A DNA stretch of 64,000 nt from Xenopus tropicalis (lineage: Eukaryota > Chordata > Amphibia > Anura > Pipidae), in NCBI RefSeq assembly GCF_000004195.4, contig NC_030683.2, forward strand, positions 75,053,764-75,117,763, read 5' to 3'. Positions 51,601-62,000 of the stretch are shown piece by piece (the stretch's first letter is position 1; each line of letters starts with the position of its first letter). Position numbers and translations under genes: made by a program. The notes under the pieces are model-generated. The model worked only from the letters and a program-made list of their open reading frames with translations, had not been told where the DNA came from and did no database searches.

Positions 51601-52516
51601 AGGTGTGTTTGACAGTGACAGGTTAGGTAGCAGATATAACAAGCTTGTAGTGCAAATAGAAGCACATCTTGAATGGGTAAAGGGTGAATTTTATCTAAAC
51701 AAAGTTATGAGAAATATTCTCATCTGTGGCAGTTGCAATGCTTTTTTCTTTTTTCACCAGGAGATGATCTGCACCCAATATATATTCTTATATATGCTTT
51801 AAAATGTGCATTGTAATTGCTAATGCATGTTGCCAACATGGCAATTTTTGTGTGTCTGAGATGTCAATTTCCCATCAGTGATTTATCACTGCAAGAAACC
51901 CACTCAAAAGAAGCACTCCAAATTGGCCTGCTATTTCTGAAGCACATGAGAAAGACATAACAGATACTAGCAGTTATCAGTTATCCTGCCATGACTATTT
52001 CATTTTCTATAATTCAAGACAGATAGCTGCTAGTGTAACATTGATATCTGAGTTAAAATGAGAATGTGAAATATACTTAAATGCATTTTTAAATGTAATA
52101 TGCGGCAGGTACTGAACTGAAAAGCCAGAAAAAAAAGCCAGAAGTGCATTTGTCATACAGTACCTAATAGCTAATGTGTAGGGCATGCAGGGCTGTCAAT
52201 ATTCTAACAACAAACACTAAAAGAAAACGTTATAACCTCTACTGAGGTTAGTCAGGATAGTCAAATTATTACCTGAATGCTTCAATGATATAGGAATTAA
52301 CTTGTGTGTTTCCTGCTTGCAGATTGGGTTGCCATGTTAAAGTAACACTATTTTTGGTAACGTCAGTGACAAGAGGTTTGGAAGGAGATCCAGGAACAAG
52401 GCTGGGCTCAGAAAGCTGCACATGTATTGGAGATCCTTTTTCTGAAGAAATAAAAAGGCATTTATTTATATAGATATACTGTCATCAGGTATGTACATGT
52501 ACATGTACACACACAC

Positions 52517-52554
<38 letters not shown>

Positions 52555-55500
52555 ATTCATAAAGCTTTGCTTGCATACCCTGGAAACCTCAATGAAAACA
52601 TAAAGGCTAAGGGGTAGATCCATGGTACCACTATCATTCTACTTTTCATTGTCGATGTGTATAAAAATGTTCATAACAACTTCACTGTGTGAACATTTGC
52701 TGTTATTCTCGTGAGTGACTACTGATGTTTTGAACGCTGTGCTATTGCTCAGTATGAACAGAACATACTCATTTTGCATAAATGATGATTTGAAATTACA
52801 TATTCTGTGCACACAAAGTGGTGCTTTAACAGACATTCTTTGCATGTGTCTAATGGAATGGAAGAGGTGAATATATAATAATTTTCATTTTATTTTTTTA
52901 TTATTCTGTTTTTTTCCCCCACAGTATTATTGATATCAATTTAGCTTGCAGATTCAGCCTTGAATAAATCTTGTCCTCCTATATCTATTCTGTAGATAAA
53001 AGATTTATAAGAATTTATAAAGGGGTATAAAGTCTAGTAAAAAGAGGACATATTCTGACAACATTAGGACCAGCATAAATCTATACTAAATCTATCTTCT
53101 GGAGTCAATAGCAGAATAGCCATAATAACACAAACAGAAAAAACAAAGGTAAAGAGTTTATAAAATGAATAAAAGCCATAATCAACTGACCAAATTAAAA
53201 AACGGATTATTTATATTTATCCTTTAAGAAACACACACACCATACCATAATAATTTTCCTCAGCGAATAATGCTATAATGTTATACCTGACACTATAGCA
53301 CAAGGATGCACAATTTTGAAATCATATTTATGTTTATTGTATTTGTATTTTTTTACCTTGAACTTCAACAAATCCACTCCATGTAGTCTCCCCAGTTGAA
53401 CTTGTAGCCACACATGTATATACACCTGAATCAGTCACCTAAAATTGAAATAAATCTAGTATAAGACATAAATAATAATAACATACTGCCAACTTTGGTT
53501 TGTCAGGCAAAGAACTACCACAAGATATCAAACTATCATAAAAAATATAGTATTCGCAACTATTTTTTTTTTAAATGTTCTAGTTATTGTATTCTGCAAT
53601 TCTGTTTTCTGCAACACCTCCGTGTTCTGCATGTAAAATAAGGGCAGTGATCCCCGTTAACTACAGTGGGAAGAAGTGGGAATTGCCCTTGGGGTCTTTT
53701 AAGTAATTGCCTTTAGGGGCTGTGATAAACACCACAGGAAGATGGTAATATATATATTATATCTATTATAAAAAGTAATATAACATTATTTTCTCAACAG
53801 TAGAGTACACGTTACCATTTTTATCTTCCTCTGCATTTTGTGACTTGTAATTTCAATAAAGAAGGTATAAAGTCAGTGATATGGAATATAATGTCCATGT
53901 AAATGAAGCTTACTAACTTGTATTTGTAATGTAAAACACCTATTGGGAATATTTGTTGTATAAGTAGGCTATAAAAAAGAGCTTACTTAAACAAAGATTT
54001 CATGTTTTAGCATAAAAAAACAGTAAGGGGCATACAGCAGTTTACTGTGTGCATTGAAAATTGATCTGCATATTTACATTTATACGTGTATATGAGCAGA
54101 CATATTGCTTGCTTCAGCTGAAACATTTTCTATAAAAAGCCAGAGATCAGACTATAAGCACTTGATGTGACTGAATTCAGGCAATTCATAAAACATCTCA
54201 GAGAAAAAGCGCTGAGCATGATAGCTGAGAACATCTGACAGAAAATAGTTTTTCTCTTCTCATATTTATTCACAGAACAAAGACACTTTAGCAAGAAAAA
54301 GAAGGGTTAAACAAGGCAACCAGAATAGTTATAGCTAATAACTCAAGCTCCACCATTTTCGTGCCTAAGGCTCAGGGTGATTAGTGACCCAACCACAAAG
54401 CATCAAGGAAGGCAATGAATCAGTTTAGGTCTTTAAAAAGAATCCCTTTACATGGAGATACCATTGTACAGTACAATGAGTCAAATGAGTCATTCTATAT
54501 AAAATGCATTGATTTAATATCCAAACTCATTAAGTCATAAAGTGCTTATTGCATACTTACTGTTTAACTGTAATTTATTTGTCTATATGACTCTAACGTG
54601 AAAAATTTCTACATTAAAATGCCCTGCCTGCTTGGGTCTATTCCCGGCTGAATCTAATCTTTGAAGCAACATACAAGTGACTGGTCTGGGTGGGTGCCAC
54701 ATGGTTCTCTGCACTTCTTCCCATGAATCATAGCAACCTGATGAGGAATCTTTCCTTAGAGACCATTAACTCATAGTAGTCCTTGAATCCACATGACAAC
54801 TCTAATTTTTTCTGGGCAAAGAGCCACGGCTGCTATAAAATGATGCTATTAGCTGTACAGGGACACGGGAGTTGCATTAACCTTCTGACTCTTATACAAT
54901 GAAGGAGCAAAAATAACGTGAAATATTTCACTCCCCACTGACTTTCTGCATCAATTTTTAAGCAAATATTTAGCATGAACGCAATGTTGTATAAGAAATT
55001 TATGAGTAACCTCCACTTTACCTCTTAACGCAATTCCAAAGCAGAGCAGAGAAGCAAAATCTGCATAAGTTTGTGGAAATGAAACAATGCAAGGGCTTGC
55101 ATATAATGCATACATATTTCTCATTTTAACTGCATGGCTATTTAGCTCTGTATAAAATTTACAGAGCAATGGAAAGTGTCAGGGGAAAGAAAAAAATGCA
55201 GAGGTTAATTTCAAATTTCAGAAAGCTGCTAATTGTTATATATTACATTCCAATGAAGGACTATTTTGATTCATAGTGGGATGGAATATCATGTCACTAT
55301 ATCATTCTGTGACATGTCCCTGGAGTATCTTTGACATGATTTAGCTTTCGTGTGTGACTTGGACCATTATAATGTGGAGGTCAGGGCAACTTTCTCTTCA
55401 AACTGCAATCAGAGGTGTAGATATATAAACATAAAATACACCTGTCATTGTGTATACAGTTCCACTGTGCTGCAATCCATCACAAGGCAAGATAAGTGAA

Positions 55501-58500
55501 GTGTAGAGCCTCCTGGGAAACACACTAACTCTTTCCCTTTTGGTATTATCCTCTTCGATGCTTGTAACCCATGTATGTGCTAGAGCCCATTATCAACGGT
55601 TTCTAACAGTGTGAAATGTTTCATGCCGTGGTGATAATATAAATGTCCACAGACAGAAGGAAGTTTATTCATTAAACCTCCAAAGATGTTTGTTCATGTT
55701 GACAACAAATATGTCAAAATGGTTTCGCTATTATCCCATGAGGTGGTTCTTTAGGACAGTAGGTTTTCCCATAAAATGTGGGACCAACGCACCATATTAA
55801 TCCAGAATAAAACATTTTAGGTCCATGATTGTAATTGCTATATTAGGTGGTTAAGGAATATTCCTGAGACAATCAATTGAAGTTTTAAAATGGCCTCTGC
55901 AAACAAAGTTAAAGGTGGCTGAGTTGCTTTTCTTCGACAGTAAACAATTTAAGTATATTTGATAGTAAAATACTAAACTGTAGCTACACAAACACACTCC
56001 AGTGCAATAGCCAAACTGTATATACATTTGCCCAGTTCTCATATTTATAGGAAATGTTGAGATATGCAACCCTGCCACTTACTGTTTTAAGTTTGCCGTG
56101 TCAAAAAACAATTTTCATACACAAATACCTTATTTACACAATTAAACCAGACATCTTTAGTAATTAATTTTCTTTTAAAATGTGCTTTTACTTTGTTATC
56201 ATGATGAGAAAAAAATGTGTATTGACTTGAAAACTATCAAATCTCACTGCAAATGTATACCAAGGTACACTGTGCAAGGCATGGGCTTATCATGGTTTAT
56301 TTCACCTTAAGAATAGGCAAAAACTGCTCAGGGTTTCTATAAGAAAAATATTCTTGTTGTTTCAAGTTGTTCAGGATTTCAGTGGACCAACATAAATATG
56401 TTCTTTGAGGCTCTTGTTTAAACATAGTCTTTGATGGCTGTAAAAGGTTCGTGTTCAGATGAGTCACACATCAAACAATCCCAAAACATGACAGAACATT
56501 TCTAATTCAAGGTCTTTATGGTTCGTGGGAGTTCTTACATCTGAAGACATTTTTTGGGTGGGGGGGGTTGGAAATGTATTTACATAGAAAATTAGTGAAC
56601 AAGGCCAATGATTACTAAACACATTTAAAAGGTGCTTTCCTTAAAGCGAGTCAAGAAAATAAAGATATAGGGGGGTGAGGGGTACCCCGGCAACCATAGA
56701 GGGTCACTTAAATACAGCACTGATGGTAAGCAGTCTACAAAAATAAAAAGCATGTGTATGGAATTAGCTCTCAGTTATGCTAAAGAGTAAAATTTACATT
56801 CTTTTTAATACACTGAAATCATGATCAGCAATTCTTTACATGCCAGATACTAAGGGGCAGATTTATCAAAATGCGAGATTAGAGCTCACCACATTAAAAT
56901 TCACCCACTTTTATTTATTCCTATGGGATTATTAGAAGTGTATTTATCAGTGGAGTTCATTTGATAACTATGCAAAGCAATAAATAAAAAATGGGTGAAT
57001 TTATCTGTGGTGAGCTCTAATTTCCCATTTTAATAAATAAGTTATTTTGTTAGTAAAAGAACAATGAATGTTTCATTCATTCATTCATTCTTATCTTTTT
57101 TATCTCCAGCAAATTATGTCTTGACTCCTTTTAAAATTTTAATAAAGTTCCCATCAGATCAGGCACAGCAACACTAAAAAATGTGCAAGCACAGAATTAA
57201 ATATGTATGTAAGTAACTGAAAAAAAGAGTCTGACAGTGCACTCAGAGTTCAATCTTCCCCTCCATATAATGAAAAATGTAGGTAGTAAAAAAAATACAA
57301 ATATAAATTTGCTCTGTGTTTGTGCACATATAGTATAATTTTGAATGCAAGTATGTGCAAGAAAGTTGTAAAGACCTTGGGAATTTTCCAGCTGGAGACC
57401 CCCAGTTTGCCCAAGGGCACCACATAATTATTATAACATCATTTAAGCTTTCAACACAGTGCAATCCTATTGTTGTTTCTCCAATGGGAGGCAGTAGAGG
57501 CTGCAAATAAACACAGGTTTTATTTAATAAAAAACTTGATCCAATGGGTCCCATAAAGGAAATGTTATTATGGACCCTTGTGACTGGAATCAAATATAAT
57601 TGTTTATTGGTTGGTTGATCTCTTTGATAGCCAATCACTTATCTGATTTATCTACATGGTTAACCTATAGAGCTGCTTTTATAATCCCAAGAAAGCTTGT
57701 GCTTTTCCTATATATGTGTTTTTTAACTATTTTTAACACCATTTTGAAAAATACTATGCTATCATACAATTATCTGCCTACAACCAGAAAGAATACATAA
57801 AGAGTGCAACAGCACAAAACATTGGCATTTTTCCCTGTATCTCTTCACGATACTTCCCAATTTTTTATGGATACTATCCCCTTAAAGGGCATATTACCAA
57901 TTAAAAATCTATTAATTAATACGAACACTATAAACTGGTTATAGTACTAGAAGGTTCACTTTACAAGAATCATGACTTGCCTAGTTAATAGCTAAATAAA
58001 AACAACATTGCATAGCTGAGTGACAGCAAAATATATTGGCTAATTACATGTTATTTATTGGATGTCTACAGCTTTTGAGGTCAGCGAAGTGGACAGGTTT
58101 GGTCATTATGATAAGATCTTTTTGCATTCCCTTTTCTGCATGCAAATTTGTTATTAAAGCTGTGGCCTTTAAATCCTAGACACGATTTCTTGCTTTACAT
58201 TGTAAAGGAAGGGTGATTCAGTCAGGGATAGGGAGTTGAACCCCCACCGCCTTAACAATGACAAGTCATTTACTTTTCAGTCTACTGCTCTGTCTAATAA
58301 GTAAGAAAGGCAAATCTATAACAAAAGTTATTCACAACACAAACAAAACATTTTCTGGACACCATGGTAAATAACCCTTAATGCTCGAATAACTCTGGGA
58401 GCAATCAGCCAATTTCTTTAATAATTGTCAGCCTTACACTGCAAGGTTACTGTATATATTGCTTACATATCATTTCAAATTAACATATAAGGCAACCGGC

Positions 58501-59012
58501 TGAAAACAATCAATATTTGTTTAATAATATTTATTTTGTGACATGTCTGAAAGAAAAAACTTCACTTGAAAAGAACATACCTGTAAATGGGTGATCTGTA
58601 AATTTCCACTGTCCAACACTCCTATTCGAGGGTCACTTCCCACAATCCTTTGGCCATCTTTGAGCCAATGTATACTTGGAAGAGGATTACCAGATACCTG
58701 GCAATGCATCTGCACTGTAGAGTCAACAGCAAGGGTTTGATTGGCTGGTCCTCTACGAATTATAGGAGGAATTCGATCTGATGTTGCTAAAAAAAAAAAG
58801 TTAGAGTAGTGCTAAAAACAGACTTTAAAACCTGTATCTCATCCTCATGCATACCAAAAATATGGCTATGGAGAGTACCTACTTGTTACAATGTTTAGGC
58901 ATAACAAGCTATGTATGTATAAAAAGACTATATAAAGAAGTATATTAATTAATATTGTTTGCAAGGATAAATGCACTGGCAGATTTTTGTTTCTACACAT
59001 TTTTAATAAGCA

Positions 59013-59047
<35 letters not shown>

Positions 59048-62000
59048 ATTTATTTATAAAGCTCCAACATATTCCGCAGCGCTGTACAATAAGTGGGTTT
59101 CATACATTGGACATACAGAGTAACATATAAAGCAATCAATAACCGATACAAGAGGTGAAGAGGGCCCTGCCCAAAAGAGCTTACAATCTACAAATGCCTT
59201 ATCATTACTTTATGAAACCACAACTACATCTGACTTGGTGTTGCTCATAGTATATTAAACATTTCTTATGACTGGTTTCTAAAGCCTAATAATCCAACCA
59301 AAAATATATTATGAGGAATTTGCCAGTGACATTATGATTCAAAGCTTCGCATGCATTTCTGGTTTCTGACTTGTGGGCTATGAGTTGAATAATTCTGTTA
59401 GACTTCCAGAAATCGGCTTTGTACAACAGGGAGCCCCAACATACTTCCCACCATGTCTGCCACTGTAGCAGGTATGAAAACAATCCCTTTCCCTTCGCCA
59501 AACCAAATGTTATATCAGGCAAATCAATTTTGTGTTATAGGACTATAAACCAAAAATATTCATTTATTTGTCAGTATTGAAATCTGTAGGCCTCAGAGTG
59601 CATAGTTGATAACTAAAATATCCAACATATAAATTTGGTTGAATTGAAAGCGCTGTTTCTGTTTTTTTACTATCGGCTGTAAATATAAAAAAACACTCAC
59701 ATATTTAATGTAACGCATTCTGATCAAAGATTAATCAACAATTTGCTGAAGCATGGTTTGTGCTTGGTTTTGCTGACCTGCATCTCTTTATAAATAATTG
59801 ATTATCTCAATGGTGTAGCAAACTATGTATGGGCAATTCCAAACATACTGCACAAGAAGAGTCAGTAAAATCATATTAATCTGTTCTTCTTGCACACTCT
59901 AATTAATCTGAGAGTGATAATTATTTATTGCTAGGGATGCTGAACACTAGCAAACAACTAGAGTTTCTTTTTTTGCTTTTAGCAAGATAATTATGAAGCC
60001 AATTCTGAAACAGTGCAATGTAAATTAACATAACTATATTATATAAATATTGCTTCTAATAGCTCTGTGGGATAACACAGGCAGGTGCAAAAAAAGTCAG
60101 CAGTAGTGGTAAAGCAACAAAAGCACAAAAAGATGCAATGTTTGATTCTTTCAAGCAGGTTACTGGTAACCAGTAAATGCTATTTGTTAATTGGATGATA
60201 TGGCTTCAATCCCAATCTTAGTTCAATCTAAAAAGTAAATTATATAATTAGAAATCGGGTTAAAGTAAAAGGTAAAGTACCCATTTGCTAGCAAAAAAAA
60301 TGTAATTACATCTACAGTTTCCTTTCTTGTAAAGACTGATACTTCAATGTCTGGCTTGCAGCTACAATTGTTTTTAAAATCACCCTGTTTCATACAGTAA
60401 GCCTGTTGGCAGTGGCTGGTTTTATTGCAGATCAATACATTTGACTTTGCCTATTGCTGGAAGGTTTGTTCCGACACTAAAAGATGATTCAGAATAATAG
60501 CCTTATTGAGCGGACAGAAAAAAAAGATAAGAGACTTTGTGGTGTTGACAGAAAAAAAGGACATCTTTTTGCGAAACCTATATTTTAAATTAGGCATGCA
60601 ATGTTAAACTGAAAACAACCAGGCATAATATAACTATGGCAAAAAAAAAAGGAGATGCAAAGTAACTAGGAGCATGATATAGTAGAAAATACAAAACACA
60701 ATTTTATCAGCACTCACAGGATAAAAGATTTTAAAAAATCCAATATTTTAGTTTAGTTTAGTTATTTTAGGGACCTCATCAGAACTAAAAACAATTTTCC
60801 ACCTCTAAGCAATTTTAAAATATTGAATGGGGTTGCAAGTAGGGTGTGCCCACAAAAAAGATATCATAGACTAGAGCATACAAGGAATGGTGCTAAAAAG
60901 TTGTAACAAATACAAATGTGAAGGTTACATATGGTGTTTTTTGGGATGCAATTTTGAACCTTAGGGATATATGATTTAAATAGACCATCAGGACTGTATG
61001 GATGTTGTTACCAGACATGGTCCTAGCAGAACATACTCTGCTCACAATAGTTACCAGGTGATATAAAAATAGTGAAAAATCCCAAACAAGTCACAGCTGA
61101 TGACTTTGCTAAGCTAACTTCAAGAGGCTGCAGTGCTTAAGACCCTGTGATATCACAAATGACATTCTGAGTATGCTGTCATAAGCTACCATAATATCAT
61201 GGTATAGTTTATAATTGGAGTCACCCTCAGCCCTCGTTCCTAACATCTCATTAAATTGTAAGGACATATAGCTGTATAAAGTCTGAAAAGGTTGAAAAAA
61301 AAAAGAAAAAGAGAATGTTGGAATGATGCAAATGAATTTTAATGTTACAGGCGATATTACTCAGTTAACCAACCTCTAATCTCATATCTTACTAGCAAAG
61401 GATCAGAGCTCACCAATCCTTGGGTGAATGTCATGTCAAAGATAACCTTGTGCCTTTCCCAGGCATTCCTGAATTCCAATGCTCTAATAGCACATAGTAC
61501 TTCTGTAAGACTACTGAATGGATTCATCACCCATTCTGTAAACAATAATTATTTTCTAATGCTACTCATAAAATTTTCATCCACTGATCGTCTGGCCTCC
61601 TAAATGCACTTTCTGCTCTTTTGGCTATCTACTTAATTTTATTTAAAGCTAAACAGTTGTTTCATGTACAACTTTCTCAAACACATATACAGTGTATTTT
61701 CCAAGTTGCCTTATTTTGAAGACTACTTAAGGTCACAGCAAATTTTATTTATATCAACATTTCAGTTAAACATCCAGAACTCTGAAGAACTTGAATAGTG
61801 TTTATTGTATATCTCCAGATGATGCATATTTTGACCAAACATTCATATCTGATCAGAGGAATGTTGGTCTCAGTAGAATACATTTTTCTCTTATTGCTAT
61901 CAGCTAAGTTTAATGTCAAATGTTTGAAGTGGTGCAGTTGGGACCAAATCGAGAATTTTATAAAACAAAGGATAGCCATCAAAACATATGTAAAAGAGAC

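Larger units (their letters stand above)
49270..52272. other. robo3 intron inside FNIII-1
   Basis: 3.0 kb, carrying the two abutting MITEs at 50006-50585. Otherwise plain. Confidence 0.65.
53439..58580. other. robo3 intron inside Ig5 (5.1 kb)
   Basis: The largest complete intron in the window. Contains the degraded MITE at 56854-57040, a (ATTC)n run at about 57074-57090 and a tRNA-like remnant near 58210-58300. No further exon found. Confidence 0.6.
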
